Assembly (NCBI RefSeq): GCF_000515255.1
Contig: NZ_KI911559.1
Location: forward strand, 344,149-408,148
Direction of reading: 5' to 3'
From: Rhodovibrio salinarum DSM 9154
GTDB taxonomy: Bacteria > Pseudomonadota > Alphaproteobacteria > Kiloniellales > Rhodovibrionaceae
Length of the DNA stretch: 64,000 nucleotides
Shown here piece after piece: positions 46,661 to 54,247 of the stretch. The first letter of the stretch is position 1. The number at the start of each line of letters is the position of its first letter. A program made the position numbers and the translations under genes. The notes beneath the pieces are model-generated. The model did no database searches and was not told where the DNA came from. It worked only from the letters and a program-made list of their open reading frames with translations.

Positions 46661-46990
46661 AGGGATCCCCCCTTTAGAAAGTCGTTGACTGCCACGAACT
46701 GGGCTCGCTTGAGATCACCCATTTCCGAGCCCGCGTTCATGAGCTTTGATAACGAGACGCCTGAGCGATTGCAAAGCCTGTTCGATCGATGCTGAGCGAT
46801 TTTTGCGACACTGTGTCCCTAATGCCACAGTGCGCAAAGTCAGCGACTTAGAGCCCTTCGTTGACTCGATGCGGCCCTTGGTTGGGCTTGGCCGTTCACA
46901 CCGGTGCGGATTATCGTAGCGCCGCCGCGGCTGCGCCAAAGTCTCCGCGCGAAAACCAAACCTAGTCCTCAAGACGGAGATACCGCCGTT
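46661..46990. promoter_or_regulatory. Divergent promoter region, porin and sulfotransferase
   Basis: A 330-nt gap between divergent genes. It contains a strong dyad (46802-46838), listed separately. No confident -10/-35 pair was found. The segment from 46860 to 46990 has an in-frame GTG (46904) that would extend the sulfotransferase by 29 residues of atypical composition. Confidence 0.5.
46802..46838. promoter_or_regulatory. Long inverted repeat in the porin upstream region
   Basis: CACTGTG (46809-46815) and CACAGTG (46826-46832) are flanked by TTTGCG (46802-46807) and CGCAAA (46833-46838), giving two 13-bp arms broken only by one unpaired A. No T-tract follows. A candidate operator or RNA hairpin about 140 nt from the porin start. 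Confidence 0.55.
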
Positions 46991-47827
46991 TTGCCTAAGA
47001 TTTTCTGGGTCGCGTCCTATCCCAAATCCGGCAACACCTGGATGCGGGCGTTCCTGGCAAACCTGCTGATGGCCAAGGAGCATCCGCTTTCGCTGAACGA
47101 GATCGGCGAAGCCTGCGCCAGCGAAGCCAACATCGCGTGGTATCTGCCGCTGCTGAAAGGGCATCAGAGCTCGCTCGAAGATCTGTCCCACCCGGAGATC
47201 ATGGAGCTGCGGCCCAAGGCGCAGAAACGGATCACCGAGGTCAACAAAAACGACGTCTTCATCAAGACGCACAACCTGCACGGCTTGCTCCACGACAAGC
47301 CGCTGATCCGGGACGATCTGACGCTTGGTTTCCTCTACATCATCCGCGATCCGCGCGATGTGGTGATTTCCGGCGCCGACCACTGGGGCGTGACGATCGA
47401 CGAAATGCTGGATTGCATGGCGGAACCGACCGCGGAAACCGCCCCCATGCCCGGTCGCCAGGTGTTCGAAAAGCTCGGCACCTGGTCGATGCACGTCGAT
47501 TCCTGGATGTCGGGGGAGACCCGCAAGCGGCTTTCGGTACGCTACGAGGACCTGTTGCGCGACCCGATCAAGTACTTCACGAAAATCGGCATGGGCCTGG
47601 GCCTGTCCAAGGATCGCGCACGGATTCAACAGGTGGTCGAGTGGACCAGCTTCTCGAAGCTGCGCGAGATGGAGAGCCAGGAAGACTTCGTCGAGCGTTC
47701 GGTCAATTCGGAACGCTTCTTCCGTTCCGGCAAGGCGGGAGGTTGGCGCAAACAGCTTTCCCCCAAACAGGTTGCCCGCATCGAACGCGACCACGGCGAG
47801 GTGATGCGCAGGTTCGGCTACCTGTGA
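46991..47827 (+). CDS. Sulfotransferase-domain protein
   Basis: A PAPS-dependent sulfotransferase: the 5'-phosphosulfate loop ASYPKSGNTWMRAFL near the N-terminus and the 3'-phosphate-binding IIRDPRDVVISGADHWG near residue 120. Downstream RYEDLLRDP and FRSGKAGGWRKQLSP (RKG-like motif) fit the family. I prefer the TTG at 46991, because family members start with PKIFWVASYP, with GGAG about 12 nt upstream; the GTG at 46904 is the alternative. The acceptor is unknown, perhaps a sugar, lipid or cell-surface molecule. Confidence 0.82.
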   Translation: MPKIFWVASYPKSGNTWMRAFLANLLMAKEHPLSLNEIGEACASEANIAWYLPLLKGHQSSLEDLSHPEIMELRPKAQKRITEVNKNDVFIKTHNLHGLLHDKPLIRDDLTLGFLYIIRDPRDVVISGADHWGVTIDEMLDCMAEPTAETAPMPGRQVFEKLGTWSMHVDSWMSGETRKRLSVRYEDLLRDPIKYFTKIGMGLGLSKDRARIQQVVEWTSFSKLREMESQEDFVERSVNSERFFRSGKAGGWRKQLSPKQVARIERDHGEVMRRFGYL

Positions 47828-47861
47828 CGCCCGCTCGTCTCAAACCGAAGGGAGCGCTCCG

Positions 47862-48530
47862 GTGAGCGAAGTTGCCGCCCGCCTCGCTGAAACCCGCGAC
47901 AAGATCGCCGCCGCGGCGCGCGGCATCGGCCGCGATCCCGCGGACGTGTCGCTGATCGCGGTCAGCAAGAAACAGCCCGACGAGCGGGTTCAGGCCGCGC
48001 TCAACGCCGGCCAGCGTGTGTTCGGCGAGAACCGTGTGCAGGAAGCGCAGCAGCGTTGGACCGAGCGGCGCGCTGCGCTTGCGGACCTGGAGCTGCACCT
48101 CGTCGGCGCATTACAGTCGAACAAGGCGAAGGATGCGGTCGAGCTGTTCGACGCCATCCACAGCGTCGACCGGGAGAGTGTCGCCAAGGCCCTGGCCAAG
48201 GAAATCGCCAAGCAGGGCCGCCGACCCCAGATGTTCGTTCAGATCAATACCGGCGAGGAACCGCAAAAGGCCGGTATCGCGCCCGGCGACGCCGATGCCT
48301 TCATCGCCTGGTGCCGGGACGAGCTCGATCTGCCCATCGTGGGTGCGATGTGCCTTCCCCCGGCCGAGGAAGAGCCGGCGCCGCATTTCGCCCTGTTGGC
48401 CAAGATCGCCGCGCGCAACGGCCTGCCCAAGCTATCGATGGGCATGTCCGGCGATTACGAGACCGCCGTTCAGTTGGGCGCGACGCATGTGCGCGTCGGC
48501 TCGGCCCTGTTCGGCGCGCGGGCGGGCTGA
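47862..48530 (+). CDS. PLP homeostasis protein YggS family
   Basis: A 222-residue PLP-binding barrel: LIAVSKKQPDERVQAAL carries the PLP lysine, FGENRVQEAQQRW follows, and HLVGALQSNKAKDAVE and KLSMGMSGDYETAVQLGATHVRVGSALFG are diagnostic. It buffers PLP and affects amino-acid pools. The start is a GTG at 47862 with GGGAG upstream. Near leuS in many alphaproteobacteria. Confidence 0.94.
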   Translation: MSEVAARLAETRDKIAAAARGIGRDPADVSLIAVSKKQPDERVQAALNAGQRVFGENRVQEAQQRWTERRAALADLELHLVGALQSNKAKDAVELFDAIHSVDRESVAKALAKEIAKQGRRPQMFVQINTGEEPQKAGIAPGDADAFIAWCRDELDLPIVGAMCLPPAEEEPAPHFALLAKIAARNGLPKLSMGMSGDYETAVQLGATHVRVGSALFGARAG

Positions 48531-48545
48531 GGCCCGTTACCGGTT

Positions 48546-49130
48546 TCAGGGCCAGGCGTCGTCGCCCCGGTCGTCCCGCTTGCTCTCGTTCTGTCGCGGA
48601 TAAAGCTGCTGGCCGATCTGGCGGAACAGCTGGTCGACCTTGGGATCGTCCGGGCCGTTGACGTCGATGGCGCGGCCGGTCATCCGGGTCACCGCCTTGT
48701 CCCCGCGGCACAGCGCTGCCGTCACGGCAAGCGTGTCGCCCGCCTCGACAGCCGAGCCGGACACGTTCGCGGTACAGGCGTTTGCCGGAGTCACCGTCGC
48801 ATCCGGATTGGCGACGATCACGGTACGTACCGGCCCCTCGGGGGCATCCGCCGGAGTCGCGAAGACGGTGAACTCGGGCCCCGGATGCGATTCGCTCAAC
48901 GCCTCAGCCGCAACCTCGGCGAAGCGTGTTTCCGCCCCGGGGAAGGGCTGTCCCTTGATCTCGAGCGCCATGCCGCCGCGGCTGGCGGCATCGGCGATCA
49001 GGGACGGATCGTAGCCTGACTGGCGCGAATCGTTCACCACCACGCCTGTGCCGGCACAAGCGGCAAGGCTCAAGAGGGGCAGGGCGAGGGCGAGCGCGCG
49101 CGGCGCGAAACGGGTCGATCTCATTCTCAT
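48546..49130 (-). CDS. Hypothetical lipoprotein
   Basis: A 194-residue protein with a lipoprotein signal (LPLLSLAACAGTG, Cys near residue 25). I do not recognise a domain. The rest is Ala/Thr/Val-rich with two cysteines (ACTANVSG, ALCRGDKA) and a conserved-looking FRQIGQQLYPRQNE near the C-terminus. It is convergent with yggS (gap 15 nt) and follows the L,D-transpeptidase gene on the same strand by 16 nt. Confidence 0.75.
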   Translation of the reverse strand: MRMRSTRFAPRALALALPLLSLAACAGTGVVVNDSRQSGYDPSLIADAASRGGMALEIKGQPFPGAETRFAEVAAEALSESHPGPEFTVFATPADAPEGPVRTVIVANPDATVTPANACTANVSGSAVEAGDTLAVTAALCRGDKAVTRMTGRAIDVNGPDDPKVDQLFRQIGQQLYPRQNESKRDDRGDDAWP

Positions 49131-49146
49131 CTCTGCAATGGCGTAT

Positions 49147-49683
49147 CTACGGGTGCGAGGGGGCAGGGCGGATGTCCAGCCTGCTCGCGGGGGTTAATGC
49201 GCTGATCACAATATGGAGTGCCTCTCGGGGCAGCGCAACACACCCTTCCGTCGGCGCCAACCCGGGCCGCGCAACATGCAGGAAGATCGCGCTGCCGGCG
49301 CCCGCGACCGGCGGGTCATCGTTGAATCCCAAGATCACCAGCAGATCGTACAGCGGATCGTCGCGCCACATGTCCTCGTGGCTGCCGGGATAGGGCTTGG
49401 TCACCGGGCGGTTATAGTGTGCGGGATCGTTCGGATCGTCGCACCAGCCATCGGTGGGATCGATCGCGGAGATCGGCAGGGACGTCGAGGGCGGCGCGAT
49501 GCGATCTGGGCGATAGAGCACCCGGCGTACCGGCCAACGGCCGACCGGGGTCATGCCATCCCCCTCGCCCCGCTTGGTTCCAACACCCCCGCGGCCAACG
49601 GCACAGGCAAACGCGCGTCCATCCGGCAGGCGAACCTGCCAGCCCTGGGCGGTCGGTTCGACGATCACATCCATGATGCCCAC
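49147..49683 (-). CDS. L,D-transpeptidase (YkuD) family protein
   Basis: A 178-residue YkuD-fold protein: the catalytic segment HVARPGLAPTEGCVAL gives His and Cys in the H-x(n)-[T/S]-x-G-C arrangement, with GVGTKRGEGDGMTPVGRW near the N-terminus. No signal peptide is visible from this start, so it may act in the cytoplasm or have a non-classical export route. It precedes the lipoprotein gene by 16 nt, probably co-transcribed. Confidence 0.85.
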   Translation of the reverse strand: MGIMDVIVEPTAQGWQVRLPDGRAFACAVGRGGVGTKRGEGDGMTPVGRWPVRRVLYRPDRIAPPSTSLPISAIDPTDGWCDDPNDPAHYNRPVTKPYPGSHEDMWRDDPLYDLLVILGFNDDPPVAGAGSAIFLHVARPGLAPTEGCVALPREALHIVISALTPASRLDIRPAPSHP

Positions 49684-49730
49684 GCTAGCGGGCGATTGCT
49701 ATCTGTGCCAGGGGGGCGGCTCAGTGCGTT

Positions 49731-50831
49731 TTATTGCGCCTCGCGCATCGTTTCGTATTTCTCCAGCGCGCGCATCATCCGCTCCGCCAGATCGCCATGC
49801 GCCGCGGCAGCGGCCGGGTTCGGCTGCGATGCCTGCGTCTGGGACGTTTGTGTCTGGGACGTTTGCGCCTGGGATGACGCTGACGTCGCCTCCGACGGGC
49901 GGCTCTCGCCCCCGGTCGAGCCCGTGCCGGCGCTGGTGTGGGCCGGTGTCGGCACCGCGCGCGGATCGCCTTGCAAACGCCGGTCGCCGAGTGGGTCCGT
50001 CTGGGCGGCCAGGGCGGCAGTGCTCGTCCGTGCCCGCATGTTGGTCAACGCGGCCCGGTCGCCCAGCGGCATGAAACTGCTCGGGGCAGTGCGGTTGGAA
50101 GCCGGGCGGCTTTCGGAGTCGGCCTGCGGCATGCTGTCGCGTCCCGGCGTCGCCCGCGCCTCTTGGCGGCTTTGCAGCTCGGCTCGGCTGCGGGTGGCGG
50201 CTGCTTGATCCGCCTGGGCGGCCGTGGCCGCCGCGCCGGTATCTCGGGCGAAGGCGCGCAGCGCGGCCATACCCGTGAGTGCCCCACCGCCCGCGATGGC
50301 GGCGTCATCGGCGGCCGGGCGGGCTTCTTGTGCCGCGGTGTCCTGAGTCTTGGTGGGTGTTTGAGCGGCCGTCTGCGTGGGGGACGCCGGCGGGACAGCC
50401 GACTCCTCGGCCTTGGACTCCTGCGCCTTGGGCTGAGGCTGGGCCTGGGCGACCTGAACCTCCTCAGCGGGCGTCTCGCCCTCGCTCATGCCCAGTGCGA
50501 CCATGACATGTTCGCCCAGGTCGCTGCCGGTAGCTTCCTCCGCGATCGCGTTCACCAGCCCGCCGACGAAGCCGCCGACGCCGCCGTACAGCCCGCCGCC
50601 GACGACCCGTGCCGCACCCTGGATCGTATCTCCGGTGATCTCGCGATAGATCGTCGAGACGACCGGCAGATGCTGCAACGGGTTGATGACGTCCAGCAGG
50701 TCGTCGAACGAGGCTTCCGGCGCGGTGCCGTTGGCTTTCGCCTGCTCGTAGCGGCGCAGGTCGCCCCACGGGTCGCTGTGCTCGGAGCGGACGTCCGACT
50801 GCGCGTGATTGACGGGGAAGGAAATCGGCAT
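49731..50831 (-). CDS. Unrecognised protein with Gly-rich and Gln/Thr/Ser-repeat segments
   Basis: A 366-residue protein. The first ~110 residues look folded: DVINPLQHLPVVSTIYREITGDTI then a glycine-rich amphipathic or membrane-associated segment (VVGGGLYGGVGGFVGGLVNAI). The middle is a Gln/Ala/Pro/Thr-rich disordered region, ending in a short repeat (SQAQTSQTQTSQTQASQ). The C-terminus is helical (DLAERMMRALEKYETMREAQ). No signal peptide and no enzyme motif. The glycine-zipper stretch could be a membrane anchor. A 48-nt gap separates it from the L,D-transpeptidase gene on the same strand. Confidence 0.65.
   Translation of the reverse strand: MPISFPVNHAQSDVRSEHSDPWGDLRRYEQAKANGTAPEASFDDLLDVINPLQHLPVVSTIYREITGDTIQGAARVVGGGLYGGVGGFVGGLVNAIAEEATGSDLGEHVMVALGMSEGETPAEEVQVAQAQPQPKAQESKAEESAVPPASPTQTAAQTPTKTQDTAAQEARPAADDAAIAGGGALTGMAALRAFARDTGAAATAAQADQAAATRSRAELQSRQEARATPGRDSMPQADSESRPASNRTAPSSFMPLGDRAALTNMRARTSTAALAAQTDPLGDRRLQGDPRAVPTPAHTSAGTGSTGGESRPSEATSASSQAQTSQTQTSQTQASQPNPAAAAAHGDLAERMMRALEKYETMREAQ
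49837..49881 (-). repeat. 15-bp tandem repeat coding for a Ser-Gln-Thr-Gln-Thr unit
   Basis: GTCTGGGACGTTTGT and GTCTGGGACGTTTGC (49837-49851 and 49852-49866) are near-identical, and a third degenerate copy follows (49867-49881). In the minus-strand frame they give the repeating Ser-Gln-Thr-Gln-Thr pentapeptide of the gene at 49731-50831. Confidence 0.85.
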
Positions 50832-51016
50832 GGGCGCGCTGGGCTCGGCCTCGAGGTCACAGGGATCGGCGATCGTGTGACCTCATGTAAGCAAACCGCG
50901 TGCCAGCAGGCGGAATCCCCGAATCCCGGTGTGTCGACCAGGCGTGCGTCGCCACTGTGCGCCGCTACCCGGTAGAAACTGCCGTGTCGGCCCGGCAAAG
51001 AGCGACGTGGCGTGGT

Positions 51017-52180
51017 CTAGTCGAAGCGGTGGCCGAACCGCTCGGCCTTGGTCGCCAGGTAGCGTTCGTTGTGGCCGTTTGACGGGAAGGCATGCGGCAC
51101 CCGATCGCGTACCTGGATGCCGGACCCCGTTAGGGCTTCGACCTTTCTTGGGTTGTTGGTCAACAACCGGACTTCGCCGATGTCGAGCTGGCGCAGCATC
51201 TCGGCGGCCGGTCCGAAGACCCGCTCGTCGGCGTCGAAGCCGAGCGCGTTGTTCGCATCGAGCGTGTCGATGCCGGCGTCCTGTAGGCGATAGGCGCGCA
51301 GCTTGTTGACCAGGCCGATGCCCCGACCCTCCTGAGCCAAGTACAGCAGGACGCCGCCGCCGGCTTCTGAGATCGCGTGGATCGCGCCGCGCAGCTGATC
51401 GCCGCAGTCGCAGCGCAGGCTGCCCAGCAGGTCGCCGGTGAAGCACTCCGAATGCAGCCGGACCAGCACGGGCTGTCTGGTGTCCGGCTGGCCGATCACG
51501 ATCGCCAGATGCTCCGGTCCGCCGTCGCGTGGACGGAAAGCGTGGACCCGGGCATCTTCCGCGCCGGCCAATGGGATCCGGGCGTCCGCTACCGCGTGCA
51601 GGTCCGCCGCGGCGCTCGCCAGTTCCCTCGGTAGGTCGTCGGCTGCGACCCGGAGCAGATCGTGCGCGCTGGCCCAGGTGTCCGGATCCTGTCCGTTCAA
51701 CGGGGCCGGCACCGCCAGCACGGCGGGCAGCAGCCGGCCTAGCTTGGTCAGGGTGAGCGCATGCGTCGCCAACAGATCCGCCGTGGCGATTCGATCGACG
51801 GTCGGCAGGCTGCGTTCGGCCGGGGCCGTTGGATCGGCGAGGGAAAGCAGCGCGGCCGCCGTCCGTTCCGGGGTGTCGCTGGCGATCTGCAGGTCGACCG
51901 CTTGGGCGCCTTCGGGCGCGTTCAAACCCAGGGCGGCGGCACGCCAGGCGGTGACGGTCAGTGCCGGCAGTATGCCTGCGAAGGCTCGCAAGCGTTGCGC
52001 GCCGTCGGGGCCGGCCTCTTCCGCTGCCAGGGCCAGCAACGCTTCGCCACTTTCGAGGGTCAGGAGCACCGGGTCGCCGCGGCGCAGTTCCCCGATAGCC
52101 CGGTCGACTCGCCGGCGGGTGGCGGCATCCAGGGGCTGCGTCGGGACGGGGTCGGTTGGTTGGGCGGGCTGCTGGCTCAT
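51017..52180 (-). CDS. ribA: GTP cyclohydrolase II (RibA) with a divergent N-terminal domain
   Basis: Opens GTP to start riboflavin synthesis. The C-terminal ~200 residues are a standard RibA: zinc cysteines in CFTGDLLGSLRCDCGDQL, QEGRGIGLVNKLRAY and LLTNNPRKVEAL. The N-terminal ~180 residues are related in length to a DHBP synthase (RibB) domain but lack its clear catalytic signatures, so it is likely non-catalytic. I chose the ATG at 52180. Monofunctional and apparently unlinked to other rib genes here. Confidence 0.92.
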   Translation of the reverse strand: MSQQPAQPTDPVPTQPLDAATRRRVDRAIGELRRGDPVLLTLESGEALLALAAEEAGPDGAQRLRAFAGILPALTVTAWRAAALGLNAPEGAQAVDLQIASDTPERTAAALLSLADPTAPAERSLPTVDRIATADLLATHALTLTKLGRLLPAVLAVPAPLNGQDPDTWASAHDLLRVAADDLPRELASAAADLHAVADARIPLAGAEDARVHAFRPRDGGPEHLAIVIGQPDTRQPVLVRLHSECFTGDLLGSLRCDCGDQLRGAIHAISEAGGGVLLYLAQEGRGIGLVNKLRAYRLQDAGIDTLDANNALGFDADERVFGPAAEMLRQLDIGEVRLLTNNPRKVEALTGSGIQVRDRVPHAFPSNGHNERYLATKAERFGHRFD

Positions 52181-52464
52181 GCGGGTCGGGTGATGCTGTG
52201 CGGCGATCTGTTGGGAAAGGGAACGATAGCCAAGGCAGCTTAGCCGCCGGTGCACCGGCCTGTCATCCGGGCCTGTGTTGCGGGCAGGCTGTCATGGACA
52301 CGGCCTGCCTCTCAGGTAGGGCTTCGCGCCAGATGCGCAAAGGTGTAGCACGGTCCAAAGCACGCGCTTGGCCGGCAACGCAGCGTCGCCGCAAGCGCGA
52401 CAATGCGCGGAAGGCTGTCCAGAACAAACGGCCGCGAAGCAACCGGATCAGGCAGGAGACCGAC
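52181..52464. other. 284-nt gap between ribA and the hydrolase gene
   Basis: No gene is visible. It contains a perfect 14-bp palindrome GCCGGTGCACCGGC (52246-52259) about 65 nt upstream of ribA. I did not recognise an FMN riboswitch: the conserved FMN-element core sequences were not seen. It probably holds divergent promoters. Confidence 0.4.
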
Positions 52465-53346
52465 ATGATGGCCGAGATCATCTACCGCGACTGGGATCAG
52501 GAGCGTTTGGATGCGGAGGTGAATCTGCGCGCCCGTTGGCCGGATCATGCCGACTTCATCGAACGCTGGGCGCGGGACAGCTCGGCCGTGCGCGGTCGGC
52601 GCCATGGACTGATCGATCTTGCCTACGGTGCCTCGCCGGGGGAGCGGCTGGACCTCTTCCCGGTTTCGGGGGCGACGGCTGCCCCCGTACTGGCGTTCAT
52701 CCACGGCGGCTATTGGCAGGCCCTCGACAAGGGTCACCACAGCGACCTCGCACCTGCGTTTGTCGATCAGGGCATCGCTTTCGCGTCGCTCAATTACGAT
52801 CTCGCGCCCAAGGCCAAGATCGGCGACATGATCGAGCAGGTGCGCGCCGCGCTTGCCTATCTGCACGATCATGCCGGTCGGCTGGGCCTGGATCCCGAGC
52901 GTATTTTCGTCGCCGGCCATTCCGCCGGCGGGCACTTGGCGGTGAGCGCGCTGGATCGGGACTGGCCGGCGCAGCGGGGCCTGCCGCGCGATCTGGTCAA
53001 GGGCGCGTTGTCGCTGTCTGGTGTCTACGATCTGGAGCCGATCCGGCTCAGCTATCATCAGGCGGTATTGGGGTTGGATGCGGATGAGGTCGCCGCCTGG
53101 TCGCCGCGCCGCAGCTTGCCGACGGATGCGGGGCCGTTGCTGCTCGCCGTGGGGGGCGCGGAAACCAACGAATTCCTGCTGCAGCAGGAGGAGTTCCTGG
53201 CCGCTTGGCGCGGCGCCGGCCTGCGGGCGGGTGCGGTGGATCTGCCGGGCCGCCACCACTTCGATGTGGTCGAGACGCTGGGCGCTCCGGATCACCCGTT
53301 GCATCAGGCCCTTGCCGGGCTGATCGCGCGCGGCGACCTGGAGTAG
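52465..53346 (+). CDS. Alpha/beta hydrolase (esterase/arylformamidase-like)
   Basis: A 293-residue HSL-type hydrolase: oxyanion HGGYWQAL, nucleophile elbow GHSAGGHL with the catalytic Ser, and a late His (GRHHFDVVE). The N-terminal part resembles bacterial kynurenine formamidases. The substrate is unknown. The ATG at 52465 (a second at 52468) has AGGAG upstream. It stands alone. Confidence 0.88.
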   Translation: MMAEIIYRDWDQERLDAEVNLRARWPDHADFIERWARDSSAVRGRRHGLIDLAYGASPGERLDLFPVSGATAAPVLAFIHGGYWQALDKGHHSDLAPAFVDQGIAFASLNYDLAPKAKIGDMIEQVRAALAYLHDHAGRLGLDPERIFVAGHSAGGHLAVSALDRDWPAQRGLPRDLVKGALSLSGVYDLEPIRLSYHQAVLGLDADEVAAWSPRRSLPTDAGPLLLAVGGAETNEFLLQQEEFLAAWRGAGLRAGAVDLPGRHHFDVVETLGAPDHPLHQALAGLIARGDLE

Positions 53347-53512
53347 CTTTCCTGCCAGCCGATCACCCGCCGGACACGGTCGCGTGATCCCCACCAAGCG
53401 GCGGCTGGGGCCAGCTTGCGCACCCGGAGCCGTGGTGGTAATGCCGAATTCGGCGGGCGCGCAGATCCACGACCCCGCAATTCCGGGCCAGGACAGTCGC
53501 AAGGAACCAGGC

Positions 53513-54205
53513 ATGACCGCCGCGACGGGCAAGAAGATCCTGCTGGTGGACGACGACGATACGCTGCGTGAATCGCTCGGCGAACAGCTGCGCCTGCACG
53601 AAGAGTTCGTCACCGAGGAAGCCGAAACCGGCGCCAAGGCGATCGACCTTGCCAAGGCGGCGCATTTCGACGCCATCCTGCTCGACGTCGGTTTGCCGGA
53701 CATGGATGGCCGCGAGGTCTGTCGCATCCTGCGGCGCAACCAAGTCTCGTGCCCGATCGTGATGCTGACGGCGGCGGAAAGCGACGCCGACACCATCCTT
53801 GGGCTCGATTCCGGCGCCAACGACTACATTACCAAGCCGTTCCGCCTGGGCGTGCTGCTGGCCCGACTACGTGCGCAACTGCGCCAGCACGAGCAGAGCG
53901 AGGACGCCGTCTTCACGATCGGCCCCTATACCTTCAAGCCGGCGGCGAAGCTGCTGCTCGATACCCAGGAACGCAAGATCCGCCTGACCGAGAAGGAAAC
54001 GGCGATCCTGAAATATCTCTACCGCAGCGGCGACAAGACGGTCGGCCGCGACACCTTATTGGGCGAGGTCTGGGGCTACAACGCGGCTGTCACCACGCAT
54101 ACGCTGGAAACCCACGTCTATCGCCTGCGTCAGAAGATCGAGGCCGACCCCGCCAACGCCGAAATCCTGGTGACCGAAATCGGGGGCTATCGGCTGGTGC
54201 CGTAG
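53513..54205 (+). CDS. OmpR/PhoB-family response regulator (orphan)
   Basis: A 230-residue DNA-binding response regulator. The receiver shows the acidic pair ILLVDDDD (about 10-17), the phosphorylation Asp in AILLDVGLPDMDGREV, Thr in MLTAAES and Lys in YITKPF. The C-terminal winged helix is LLGEVWGYNAAVTTHTLETHVYRLRQKIE. The ATG at 53513 has GGAACC-like sequence upstream. No histidine kinase lies next to it. A dyad (CCGTAGGC/GCCTACGG, 54200-54230) spans its stop codon. Confidence 0.93.
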   Translation: MTAATGKKILLVDDDDTLRESLGEQLRLHEEFVTEEAETGAKAIDLAKAAHFDAILLDVGLPDMDGREVCRILRRNQVSCPIVMLTAAESDADTILGLDSGANDYITKPFRLGVLLARLRAQLRQHEQSEDAVFTIGPYTFKPAAKLLLDTQERKIRLTEKETAILKYLYRSGDKTVGRDTLLGEVWGYNAAVTTHTLETHVYRLRQKIEADPANAEILVTEIGGYRLVP

Positions 54206-54230
54206 GCGGCCTTTCGCAGCACGCCTACGG
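54200..54230. terminator. Weak hairpin at the end of the response-regulator gene
   Basis: CCGTAGGC (54200-54207) pairs with GCCTACGG (54223-54230), spanning the TAG stop and facing the convergent MFS gene. It has a 15-nt loop and no T-tract. Confidence 0.35.
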
Positions 54231-54247
54231 TGGCTACCGTTCCCCCG

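Noticed and set aside
46904-46990. GTG start extending the sulfotransferase N-terminus by 29 residues
   Set aside because: The extension is Pro/Arg/Lys-rich and unlike family N-termini; the TTG at 46991 gives the standard PKIFWVASYP start.
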